A stretch of DNA of 64,000 bases, taken from an uncultured Eubacterium sp. Its GTDB lineage: Bacteria > Bacillota > Clostridia > Lachnospirales > Lachnospiraceae. A model generated the notes under the pieces. The model worked only from the letters and a program-made list of their open reading frames with translations, searched no databases and had not been told where the DNA came from. This document shows positions 1 to 8,603 of this stretch, one piece after another (the first letter of the stretch is position 1; every line of letters starts with the position of its first letter). Position numbers and translations under genes: made by a program. The stretch covers positions 25,868 through 89,867 of the forward strand of contig CAJUTM010000010.1 in assembly GCA_910589595.1 (NCBI GenBank). Reading direction: 5' to 3'.

Positions 1-69
1 CAAATGGCACATAACGTAATAAAAAACCACTACAATTTGTTTGGCAAATTGGTATATCTTCTTACGCAC
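1..69 (-). CDS. Start of a surface-polymer gene, truncated by the window edge
   Basis: Twenty-three codons are visible from a GTG at 67-69, with an AAGGAGAG ribosome binding site eight bases upstream, directly after the stop of the glycerophosphotransferase fusion at 84. The visible peptide begins with a basic stretch (VRKKIYQFAKQI) followed by hydrophobic residues. By position it continues the same minus-strand operon, and it may be another CDP-glycerol glycerophosphotransferase-like protein. The family cannot be settled from 23 residues. Confidence 0.5.
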   Translation of the reverse strand, partial: MRKKIYQFAKQIVVVFYYVMCHL

Positions 70-83
70 AACACACTCTCCTT

Positions 84-2483
84 CTAGTCCGTAACTTCTC
101 GTTCTCCAAATACTTTTTCGATAACCCTCTCCGAGGCATGTCCATCGTCCACATTACAGAAGCGGTTATAAAACTCCTCATAACGGGCCTTATATGTCTC
201 CGATATGGCGTCCATATTATGAAGCGCTTCCACCACCGCATCATTCGTGCGCAAAATCGGCCCCGGCAATTCCTTTTCCATGTCCATATACATACCGCGG
301 ATTTCATCGGCATATTCATCAAAATCATAGGCGTAAAACAAAATTGGCCGCCGCAGATTGGCATAATCGAAAAATACGGAAGAATAGTCGGTAATGCAAA
401 TATCCGAAATCAGATATAGGCGCGATATATCCTCGTACTGGCTGCCATTATATACAAATCCCTCGTATTCCGTCAGATTTAATATATCCGCAATATAATA
501 ATGCGTACGCAGAAGAATGACGCTGTCTTCCCCAAATTCCTTTTGCAGACGCCCCAAATCCAGAGCAAGCGTAAATTTATATTTGCCGCGGTCATAAAAC
601 TGATTATCACGCCACGTCGGTGCATAGAGAATCACGCGTTTTCCCTCCGGAATACCGAGTTCCTTTTTCACTTCCGCGGCAATCTCATCCCGATTGTCCG
701 CGTACAGAATATCATTGCGCGGGTAACCGTATTCCAGAATTTTGTCGCGGTTATACACAAAGGCACGCTCAAATACATCGGTGGAAAAACGATTTGCCGA
801 AATCAGATAATTCCACTCTCTGGAATGTTTATAAAAAAGTGTTTTGTGGTTTTGACTGGCCGAAGTAATATCATCCATGTCAAAAGCCAGCTTCTTCAAT
901 GGCGTTCCATGCCACGTTTCCAAAAATACCACACCCCGCCTCTTCGTATTCCACGCCGGCTGACGCACATTGAAAATACGATAGCCGCAACGAGAAGCAT
1001 AATAAACATAGCGCAGACTATTCATCTTCACACGCGTATGCTTACCGGATTTTGCAAGGTCTTTTGATTTCTTGTTCAAAACCCATATATAGCGGTATTT
1101 GCTGCCCCGCGTCTTCTGCAAATACTCATACAGATATTTCGGACTGTCCGAATAACTCTTGCCAAAGAAACTCTCAATAAATACCCAGTCCCGACGCAAT
1201 GGCATTTTTTTGAAAATACGTTTCTCCAGTTGACGATACCACTGAATACGGCTTCCGAACAGACCTTTCTTCTTTTTCTGCCAGCGGAACAGCTTGAAGA
1301 ACGGCAGCGCCATACGGAACTTGCCTCTTCTGGCAATCGTCAGCGCCTTGCGCTCGGTCGGCGTATATTCTTTCATAATTTTCTTCCAGTCCGGCATTCC
1401 CTGCATAATCCTGCTAAATTCCGGCGCCAAGTCATGGCGCACGCGGTCCGGATATCTGCGGTAAAAGTAATCTACAACAAAGCGGTCCATGACAAAACGA
1501 AGTTCCGTGTCCCCGTCATCCAGTAAAGACATAACTTTACCGTATGTATCAAGGAGTTCCGGACTGCGCGGGCCGCGCTTTTTCTGACAAAGGGCAGGAA
1601 GATGAACCTGATCGTTTCTCTGGCGCCATGCATAATAGCTGTCGCCATCTATCCACATTTCCCCCTCTGCCGCCTTTAACACCTCGATACAAAAGCGGAT
1701 ATCACTGTAAAAGCGGGTATCCGTATCGCAGACGATTCCCTTTTCCAACAAAAATTTTCGCCGTATGAGCAAATGCTGGACGGAATATCTCTCATAAAAA
1801 CGCTCCGTCAGCAGGTCGTCCGCAAGCGGGTGAACGCCTCCGACAAAAGACTCGTGGTAAGCCTTGTCCGGATCATAATTTGCCGGCTTAAAAAAGGTAC
1901 GCACTTTATTTCCGGTAACAAGCAGCGCCCTTTTTTCCTCTGCAACTTTCAGCAGGCGCGCCAAGGCGTCGTCCAGCAGATAGTCGTCGCAGTCAATAAA
2001 ATAAACGTACTCGCCCGTCGCCTTTTCCAGACCGATATTGCGGCAGTAGGCTACGCCAAACGGATAGACATCGGACATTCTCTCCTCATATTCATCAATC
2101 AGTTCTTCCTCGTCCGGATATAACTGCTCGTCCGTATAAATAGATTTTGTATTTTCGCCTTTCTTTTTTAAATTATCCAATTCTTCGCGGCGTTGCTCGG
2201 CGTTCGTCAGACGCTTCTCCACGCGTTCACGTATTTTTTGTTCCCGCCAGCTCTCTGCGGCTTCCCTGTTTTTCTGATGCACCTCTTCCGGAAGTTCTGC
2301 CAATGCTTCATAAACAACGACTGCCTCATTTGCCAAAACAGACTCCGGTACTTCCGTACCGTCTTTATCATGTACAATAATAATCTCGTAGTCCGCTAAC
2401 TGCTGTGCCTCTATACTGGCAACACAGTCTTGCAGATACGCTGTCCCTTTAAAATATGGAATAATTATACTTACCTTTGCCAT
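84..2483 (-). CDS. GT2 glycosyltransferase fused to CDP-glycerol glycerophosphotransferase
   Basis: This 799-aa protein is predicted to build a teichoic-acid-like or other glycerol-phosphate surface polymer at the inner membrane face. Residues 1 to about 260 form a GT-A family 2 domain: it starts MAKVSIIIPYF and has the metal/nucleotide-binding DCDDYL motif. A basic linker follows. The last 400 residues match the TagB/TagF (Glyphos_transf) family, with ETWHGTPLKKL, APTWRDNQF and ITDYSSVFFDYANLRRPILF. The start is ATG with GGAGTGAG upstream. It sits 20 bp after a paralogue of the same architecture, so the two are probably co-transcribed. It differs from simple TagF by its added N-terminal glycosyltransferase. 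The exact sugar and polymer cannot be told from sequence. Confidence 0.9.
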   Translation of the reverse strand: MAKVSIIIPYFKGTAYLQDCVASIEAQQLADYEIIIVHDKDGTEVPESVLANEAVVVYEALAELPEEVHQKNREAAESWREQKIRERVEKRLTNAEQRREELDNLKKKGENTKSIYTDEQLYPDEEELIDEYEERMSDVYPFGVAYCRNIGLEKATGEYVYFIDCDDYLLDDALARLLKVAEEKRALLVTGNKVRTFFKPANYDPDKAYHESFVGGVHPLADDLLTERFYERYSVQHLLIRRKFLLEKGIVCDTDTRFYSDIRFCIEVLKAAEGEMWIDGDSYYAWRQRNDQVHLPALCQKKRGPRSPELLDTYGKVMSLLDDGDTELRFVMDRFVVDYFYRRYPDRVRHDLAPEFSRIMQGMPDWKKIMKEYTPTERKALTIARRGKFRMALPFFKLFRWQKKKKGLFGSRIQWYRQLEKRIFKKMPLRRDWVFIESFFGKSYSDSPKYLYEYLQKTRGSKYRYIWVLNKKSKDLAKSGKHTRVKMNSLRYVYYASRCGYRIFNVRQPAWNTKRRGVVFLETWHGTPLKKLAFDMDDITSASQNHKTLFYKHSREWNYLISANRFSTDVFERAFVYNRDKILEYGYPRNDILYADNRDEIAAEVKKELGIPEGKRVILYAPTWRDNQFYDRGKYKFTLALDLGRLQKEFGEDSVILLRTHYYIADILNLTEYEGFVYNGSQYEDISRLYLISDICITDYSSVFFDYANLRRPILFYAYDFDEYADEIRGMYMDMEKELPGPILRTNDAVVEALHNMDAISETYKARYEEFYNRFCNVDDGHASERVIEKVFGEREVTD

Positions 2484-2503
2484 CTTCTCACTCCAATTCC
2501 TGT

Positions 2504-4747
2504 CTATTTATGAAACACGGTTTCCACTACCTGTTTCGTAGATGTTCCATTCTCCCAACCGCAATACTTTTCATAAAATACCCGATACTTCTCCTCATAT
2601 GTCTGCTCTACCTGCGGCAGATTCTGAACGGTGGCAATCACTTCGTCCGAAGTCATCAATATCGGCCCCGGCAGTTCTTCTTCAATATCGATATAAAAGC
2701 CTCGCAGGGCATCGCGGTACTTTTCAATATCATACATGAAGAACAAAATCGGCCGCCTTAAATTCGCATAATCAAAGAATACCGATGAATAGTCTGTAAT
2801 CATTAAATCCGCAATCAAATATAAGTGCGCAATATCATCATAGGTGCTCTCATTGAATACAAAACCCTGATACGCTGATAAATCCAATACATTGACAATA
2901 AAGTAATGGGTTCGCAGAACCACGACATACTCGTCACCAAGCGTTTCCTGCATTCTCGCCAAATCCAATTGTAATGTAAAGCGATATTGCCCCTTGTCAA
3001 AAAATTCATCATCGCGCCATGTCGGTGCATATAGTATCACCTTTTTATCCAATGGTATGCCCAGATTATTTTTTATTTCTCCCACCTGCCGTTCTCTCTC
3101 GTCCTCCGGTAAGTGCAGAATATCGTTGCGCGGATATCCCGTCTCTAACATCTCCTTATCATACATAAAGCAACTGCGGAAAATATCGGATGAGAATTGA
3201 TTTGGCGCAATGAGATAATCCCAGCTACGGCTCTGATTATATACCTGCTCTTTATACAGCGGCGAGGCGCCGCTCACCTCTACCTGGTCAAAAACCAGAC
3301 GCTTCAACGGCGTTCCGTGCCACGTCTCTAAAAATACCGTACCTTTCCTTTTGATAAATGATTTTGGCTGCCGCACATTATAAACAAAATATTTTGAGCG
3401 CGCCATATAGTAATAATAGCGCAGGGAAAAACGCTTTACCTGCTTCGCCGGATAAGGCAGTTTTGTCTTTTTGTTCAACACCCATATGCACTCGTACTCT
3501 CCCGAATACTGTTGGGAAATGTATTCAAAAATATACTTCGGACTATCCGAATAATTTCTTCCAAAAAATGTTTCAAATAATATCATCTTTTCCTTAATCG
3601 GAAAACGCAGCAACAGCTTGCGGTAAATAAGCGGAATCATTTTCCTCTTACGCCCTATCGTTCTCTTAAATGTCTGGAATGCGCTGTGGCGTCTGGCTCT
3701 GGCGGCAATTTTTTCCGTCGTATGCGTAAGAGAATAGTTTACGCTCCTTCTCGTATACGGTCTGGCAAGCTTTAACGCCTCTTTTGAGATAAGAGGGAGA
3801 CACTCGTCCGCTAATGAGCGAAGTTCTTTTACTTTCTTGCTGCTCTTTTCTTTCATATAAGCGGCAATTGTCTGTCTCACGTAATCTTTCACGAATTTAC
3901 AGTCAAAACAACTCTCAATAAATTCATTTTTACCGCGGATTACTTCTTTTACATATAAATAGGCTCTCATAACTTCCATTGCCTTATTCGTTGCATCTTT
4001 CCTTTGGGCAAGGGATGGAAGATTAATCGGGTCGTTTCTTCGCCTTTTCACATAATAAGGTTCTTCGGTCAGTTCGGCTACCCGTTCCGTACAGCAGAAC
4101 GCCTTTGCCAGAAATCCCATATCCGCTTGATAAATAAATTGTTCATCAAAAGTAACCGCGTTTTTCACGAGCATTTCCCTGCGGTATAACAAATTAAGCG
4201 CCGACAGGAAAGTAAAGCGGATAACACTTTTCAGCAAATGATAAAACACCGTCTCCCAAGACGTGGCATTATCCGGAAGAAGCGGAAACGTCTTATCCTC
4301 CCGCTCAATGCGTGAAGTATTGATATATGTGTGCTTCTCCGTTGAATCGTCCGGCAGCTTCTCCATCTCCAGAAAGCCGCGGTAACCAATCCACGAATAA
4401 TAGCGGCGCACATAAACAATATCGCTCTCCCTCGCTGCCGCCAGCATACTCTCTACTGCTCCGGCCCGCAAAAAATCATCGCAATCCATAAAAAACACAA
4501 ATTCCTGCCGACTGGCCGCCAGACCGATGTTTCTGGCCGCTGCCACTCCCGTCTTCTCCCCTGTATCTAATAACGTAACCGGAAAAGACAGCGATAATTC
4601 CGTCACTGCTCTCTTATCTTCCTCATCACAATGGTCGCATACAACGAGCGCCTCGAACTCTTTACACGTCTGATTCTCCAAACTCTCCAGACACTCCTGT
4701 ATATATTTTCTCTCACCACAATATGGAATAATAAAACTAATTCCCAC
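2504..4747 (-). CDS. GT2 glycosyltransferase fused to CDP-glycerol glycerophosphotransferase (paralogue)
   Basis: This 747-aa protein has the same two-domain layout as its neighbour at 84-2483. An N-terminal family 2 glycosyltransferase (GISFIIPYCGERKYIQ, then FFMDCDDFL) is joined to a C-terminal TagB/TagF-like glycerophosphotransferase (ETWHGTPLKRL, YAPTWRDDEFFD, TDYSSVFFDYANLRRPILFF). It starts at GTG with an AAGGAGAG ribosome binding site. The two proteins are clearly related but divergent along their whole length, especially in the middle, which points to an old tandem duplication with different acceptor specificity. It lies 22 bp downstream of leuS on the same strand. The likely role is surface polymer assembly; the product is unknown. 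Confidence 0.9.
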   Translation of the reverse strand: MGISFIIPYCGERKYIQECLESLENQTCKEFEALVVCDHCDEEDKRAVTELSLSFPVTLLDTGEKTGVAAARNIGLAASRQEFVFFMDCDDFLRAGAVESMLAAARESDIVYVRRYYSWIGYRGFLEMEKLPDDSTEKHTYINTSRIEREDKTFPLLPDNATSWETVFYHLLKSVIRFTFLSALNLLYRREMLVKNAVTFDEQFIYQADMGFLAKAFCCTERVAELTEEPYYVKRRRNDPINLPSLAQRKDATNKAMEVMRAYLYVKEVIRGKNEFIESCFDCKFVKDYVRQTIAAYMKEKSSKKVKELRSLADECLPLISKEALKLARPYTRRSVNYSLTHTTEKIAARARRHSAFQTFKRTIGRKRKMIPLIYRKLLLRFPIKEKMILFETFFGRNYSDSPKYIFEYISQQYSGEYECIWVLNKKTKLPYPAKQVKRFSLRYYYYMARSKYFVYNVRQPKSFIKRKGTVFLETWHGTPLKRLVFDQVEVSGASPLYKEQVYNQSRSWDYLIAPNQFSSDIFRSCFMYDKEMLETGYPRNDILHLPEDERERQVGEIKNNLGIPLDKKVILYAPTWRDDEFFDKGQYRFTLQLDLARMQETLGDEYVVVLRTHYFIVNVLDLSAYQGFVFNESTYDDIAHLYLIADLMITDYSSVFFDYANLRRPILFFMYDIEKYRDALRGFYIDIEEELPGPILMTSDEVIATVQNLPQVEQTYEEKYRVFYEKYCGWENGTSTKQVVETVFHK

Positions 4748-4768
4748 GATTACTCTCCTTCAAACGTA

Positions 4769-7177
4769 CTATTTTACGACGATATTTATAATTCGGCCCG
4801 GTACATAGATTTCCTTGACAATCTGTTTTCCTTCCAGCTTGGCGGCAACCGCTTCTTTTCCCGCCGCCAACGCATCCTCTTTCGAGGCGTCAAGTGCCAA
4901 TGCCACGGTGGCGCGCACTTTACCATTTATCTGAACGCCAATTTCCTGAACTGCTTCTACCGTCTTGGCCTCATCAAATTCCGGCCATGAACTCTGGAAC
5001 AAATAACCGCCGAAATTCTTTTCTTCCCACAATTCTTCCGTAATGTGCGGCGCTACCGGATTCAGAAGAAGCAGCAGAACGCGGAACTCGTCTTTTGTCA
5101 CTGAGCCTTTCTTATAGAAGTCGTTAATGAGCGCCATCATCGCGGCAATCGCCGTATTATATTTTAACGCCTCAAAATCATTGCTTACTTTCTTTATCGT
5201 CTGATGCATCTTTGTCTCTAAATCGGAAGAGAATCCCTCTTCCTCCGATACCATGTCCTGTAACTTCCAGACACGCTCCAAAAACCGGCGGCACCCCTTT
5301 ACGCCGTCCTCTGACCATGCCGCTGCCGCATCGAAAGCTCCGATAAACATCTCATAAGTACGAAGCGTGTCCGCACCGTAATCATTGACGATATCATCCG
5401 GATTGACGACATTGCCCCGCGACTTACTCATCTTCTCGCCATTTTCACCAAGTATCATGCCATGGGATGTTCTCTTCTGATAAGGTTCTTTCGTCGGCAC
5501 TACTCCCTCGTCATACAAAAATTTGTGCCAAAAACGGGAATATAATAAATGAAGCGTCGTATGCTCCATTCCTCCATTGTACCAGTCAACCGGCAGCCAG
5601 TATTTCAAAGCCTCCTGACTTGCCAGCGCCTCTCCGTTCCACGGGTCGATATAGCGGAGAAAATACCAAGAAGACCCCGCCCACTGCGGCATTGTATCCG
5701 TTTCCCGCTCGGCCTTACCGCCACAGCACGGACATGTCGTCTCCACCCAACTGCGCATTTTGGCAATCGGCGATTCTCCGTTATCCGTTGGCTCGTAGTT
5801 GTCAACTTCCGGCAATTGCAACGGCAGTTCCTCTTCCGGTATCGGCACATAACCACATTTGTCGCATTTGACAATCGGAATAGGCTCTCCCCAGTAACGC
5901 TGACGGGAAAATACCCAGTCGCGCAGCTTAAAGTTCTTCTTGGCGACGCCTACGCCTTTTTCCTGCAGCCATGCGATAATGGCTTCTTTTGCCTCCGCTA
6001 CTGATTTTCCGGTTAAAAACCCGGAATTGACAAGCGTTCCGGTAGCGACGTCGGTAAACGCCTCTTTCTCCACATCGCCCCCTGCAATTACTTCTATAAT
6101 AGGAAGCTCAAACTTCTTGGCAAATTCCCAGTCGCGCGTATCATGCGCCGGTACTGCCATAATCGCGCCGGTTCCATAGCTCATCAGTACATAATCCGAT
6201 ACCCAAATTGGAATCTCTTTGTCATTAACCGGATTCACGGCGCTCAGGCCGTCGATTGCCACGCCTGTCTTCTCTTTCGCCAGCTCCGTCCTCTCGAAAT
6301 CAGACTTGCGCGCCGCTTCCTCGCGATACTTCACGATATCGTCCCAGTTTTTTATCTCATCTTTATATTTATCAAGATATGGATGTTCCGGAGAAACAAC
6401 CATATAAGTAACGCCAAATAACGTATCCGGTCTTGTCGTGTAAATCCTCAATTTCTCTTCTTTATCTTTCAGGGAGAAGTCAACCTCCGCCCCGTGGGAA
6501 CGTCCAATCCAGTTTTTCTGCGAAACTTTGACGCGCTCAATATAGTCCAAATCATCCAAATCATCTATGAGCTTGTCGGCATACTCGGTAATCTTTAACA
6601 TCCACTGGCTCTTTACTTTGCGGACTACTTCACTGCCGCAGCGGTCGCATACCCCATTGACAACTTCCTCGTTGGCAAGTCCGCATTTGCATGATGTACA
6701 CCAGTTTATCGGCATTTCCGTTTTGTACGCCAGTCCGGCCTTAAATAATTTCAGAAAAATCCACTGTGTCCACTTATAATATTCCGGAGAAGTCGTATTG
6801 ACTTCCCGCTCCCAGTCAAAGGAATAACCGAGCGCCTGCAACTGCGCCTTAAAGTGCGCGACATTATTCTTTGTCACCTCTTTTGGATGAACTTTATTTT
6901 TAATCGCATAATTCTCGGTCGGAAGTCCAAAGGCGTCCCATCCCATAGGGTACAGTACATTGTACCCCTGCATGCGCCGTTTACGCGCCACGATATCCAG
7001 CGCGGTATACGGACGCGGATGGCCTACGTGCAAGCCCTGTCCCGATGGATACGGAAATTCTACCAAAGCATAATACTTTGGCTTGCTGTAATCATCCGTC
7101 GCCTGAAAGGCTTTCTCTTCCTCCCATACTTTCTGCCACTTCTTTTCAATTACTTTTGGGTTATAACTCTGACTCAT
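4769..7177 (-). CDS. leuS: Leucyl-tRNA synthetase
   Basis: This cytoplasmic class I synthetase charges tRNA-Leu. The 802-aa protein has the usual bacterial length, the HIGH signature as HVGH (in YPSGQGLHVGHPR), the KMSKS signature (EKMSKSRGN), a zinc-binding cysteine cluster (CTSCKCGLANEE, CDRCG) and a CP1 editing domain (TTRPDTLFGVTYMV). An in-frame ATG at 7189 overlaps the ribosome binding site itself (ATGGAGG). The start is therefore placed at 7177, five bases after GGAGG, giving MSQSYNPK. It lies 48 bp downstream of the L,D-transpeptidase gene and may be co-transcribed with it. Confidence 0.97.
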   Translation of the reverse strand: MSQSYNPKVIEKKWQKVWEEEKAFQATDDYSKPKYYALVEFPYPSGQGLHVGHPRPYTALDIVARKRRMQGYNVLYPMGWDAFGLPTENYAIKNKVHPKEVTKNNVAHFKAQLQALGYSFDWEREVNTTSPEYYKWTQWIFLKLFKAGLAYKTEMPINWCTSCKCGLANEEVVNGVCDRCGSEVVRKVKSQWMLKITEYADKLIDDLDDLDYIERVKVSQKNWIGRSHGAEVDFSLKDKEEKLRIYTTRPDTLFGVTYMVVSPEHPYLDKYKDEIKNWDDIVKYREEAARKSDFERTELAKEKTGVAIDGLSAVNPVNDKEIPIWVSDYVLMSYGTGAIMAVPAHDTRDWEFAKKFELPIIEVIAGGDVEKEAFTDVATGTLVNSGFLTGKSVAEAKEAIIAWLQEKGVGVAKKNFKLRDWVFSRQRYWGEPIPIVKCDKCGYVPIPEEELPLQLPEVDNYEPTDNGESPIAKMRSWVETTCPCCGGKAERETDTMPQWAGSSWYFLRYIDPWNGEALASQEALKYWLPVDWYNGGMEHTTLHLLYSRFWHKFLYDEGVVPTKEPYQKRTSHGMILGENGEKMSKSRGNVVNPDDIVNDYGADTLRTYEMFIGAFDAAAAWSEDGVKGCRRFLERVWKLQDMVSEEEGFSSDLETKMHQTIKKVSNDFEALKYNTAIAAMMALINDFYKKGSVTKDEFRVLLLLLNPVAPHITEELWEEKNFGGYLFQSSWPEFDEAKTVEAVQEIGVQINGKVRATVALALDASKEDALAAGKEAVAAKLEGKQIVKEIYVPGRIINIVVK

Positions 7178-7224
7178 AATTACCTCCATTCATTGTTCAC
7201 GCCTGCGGCGTTAGCGTCTCGTTC

Positions 7225-8226
7225 TCACTGCCCTGCACCCATATCCGGTGTTGGCGTCTCCGTCGGCGGCGTTGGTGTATCCGTCGCCTGCGGCGTCTCC
7301 GTTGGCTGCGGTGTCTCTGTTGGTGGCGTCGGTGTCTCCGCCGGCTTTTTCTTTGGCCGCGGTTTATACTTCTTTACTTTCACCACACAGACTCTTTTTT
7401 TACCGCTGCCATCTTTCGTATAGGCAAATATTTTACATTTCCCCGCTTTCTTCGCCTTAATCTCTCCCTCTTGATTCACCGTCGCGATTTTTGAGTTGGA
7501 AGAGACAAAACGCACTTCTTTTATCATTGCTTTCTTCGGGCGGTATTGGTACGCCCTTATTTTTGCTTTCGCTTTCTTCTTTCCCTTTCCGAGCGTCAGC
7601 GTAACTTTCTTTTTGGATATTTTAAACGATTTTACTTTTACAAAATACGGGTTGGCGGGGTTCGGGTCAGTCGGGTCCCACCCCATATAACCGGACATTT
7701 TCCTCGCCTTTGGTTTGCCGAGAGGCCCCGCATTGGGCGAACGGTAAATCGTAACTTTTGTTCCTGCCGGACAATTATCGTATATCCACTTACTGGCCGC
7801 CACCGTCAGTCGGATACAGCCGTGCGAAGCTTTCGTTCCCAGACGGTTGTACTGGACATATGACTGCGTATTCGGACTCGCTCTGTAATACCAGACGGAA
7901 TGAAACAGAATATGTCCCGTAATGCGGGAACAGTATTGCCCGTACACCGACCCCATCATTTCATGCCAGCGGTATTTCGAACTTAAAGTAAAGGTTCCCG
8001 TTGGCGTGGCAAAACCGGAAGAACAGACAAACGCCTTATATGGTTTGTACTTCTTTTTCGTCTTCTTGTAAACGGTTACAACATTCTGCTGCTCATTTAC
8101 TTTTATCATATATGGGTTTTTACTCTTTGACGCCCGCGCTTCCACGTCACGGGTGCCTCCTCCCCAACCCGACATTAAAAATGCTAAAAATGAAAGAATA
8201 AGCAGCCGTCTCACAATTGTTTTCAT
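7225..8226 (-). CDS. Secreted L,D-transpeptidase (YkuD) with Ig-like and Pro-Thr tail
   Basis: It is predicted to form 3-3 peptidoglycan cross-links or attach proteins to the wall. The 333-aa protein has an N-terminal basic-hydrophobic signal sequence and a YkuD domain from about residue 40 to 175, with the conserved histidine and the SHGCIRL active-site motif containing the catalytic cysteine. A bacterial Ig-like (BIG_2-type) domain rich in lysine follows, then a low-complexity tail with repeated TPTPPTETP units that probably spans the wall. The ATG at 8226 is preferred over the in-frame GTG at 8235 because AAGGAG sits eight bases upstream of it. A sigma-A promoter lies at 8269-8311. Confidence 0.92.
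   Translation of the reverse strand: MKTIVRRLLILSFLAFLMSGWGGGTRDVEARASKSKNPYMIKVNEQQNVVTVYKKTKKKYKPYKAFVCSSGFATPTGTFTLSSKYRWHEMMGSVYGQYCSRITGHILFHSVWYYRASPNTQSYVQYNRLGTKASHGCIRLTVAASKWIYDNCPAGTKVTIYRSPNAGPLGKPKARKMSGYMGWDPTDPNPANPYFVKVKSFKISKKKVTLTLGKGKKKAKAKIRAYQYRPKKAMIKEVRFVSSNSKIATVNQEGEIKAKKAGKCKIFAYTKDGSGKKRVCVVKVKKYKPRPKKKPAETPTPPTETPQPTETPQATDTPTPPTETPTPDMGAGQ
7231..7345. repeat. Pro-Thr coding repeat in the transpeptidase tail
   Basis: Short imperfect repeats encode alternating TPTPPTETP/TPQPTETP/TPQATDTP motifs at the C-terminus of the transpeptidase. Such in-frame repeats are prone to slipped-strand length change and usually act as flexible wall-spanning linkers. Confidence 0.7.
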
Positions 8227-8268
8227 CTTCCGCACTCCTTAATTGCAGTTTTGAATATGCATATACGC

Positions 8269-8311
8269 ATACTATTTTATAATACCAATTGCCAAAACCT
8301 TTGTCAAGAAT
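8269..8311 (-). promoter_or_regulatory. Sigma-A promoter of the L,D-transpeptidase gene
   Basis: On the minus strand a perfect -35 TTGACA is followed, 17 bases later, by TATTAT as the -10. Transcription would start about 40 bp upstream of the chosen ATG at 8226, leaving a short leader. Confidence 0.75.
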
Positions 8312-8590
8312 TTACCAATTGCCCCAGCGGCGAAGACTTCCGGAAACGCAAGAAGCAATGCATTTTTCGTGGGGAGCGCTACACCGGACAAGATACGGCT
8401 GGATACCCGCCCCCTGTCGCCATGGGAGCAAAATAAGCCTAGTCGGAATTTTATAAAAAATATACGATTTATTCTATTTCCAAACACATATTATATCTAT
8501 ATTCTAAAACTAGAAATGTTATAAAAACAGGGCTAAAAGGCGTTTTGTGCAGACCAAACAATCCGTAGCTTTTGCCCTGTGTCATTTACG
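8312..8590. other. Intergenic region with unexplained GC-rich block
   Basis: No gene is supported between the transpeptidase promoter and the ribosome binding site of the plus-strand secreted protein. The part from about 8320 to 8445 is clearly richer in GC than the AT-rich DNA at 8446-8540, and contains a repeated GATAC and short complementary stretches (GGATACC, GGTATCC). It could be a structured leader or the remnant of a gene. It does not match a riboswitch consensus that I recognise. Confidence 0.35.
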
Positions 8591-8603
8591 AGGAGGATAT
8601 GGT

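Noticed and set aside
8312..8450. c-di-AMP or c-di-GMP riboswitch for the transpeptidase
   Set aside because: The block lies upstream of the gene's sigma-A promoter at 8269-8311, so it would not be in that mRNA, and I could not match either consensus.
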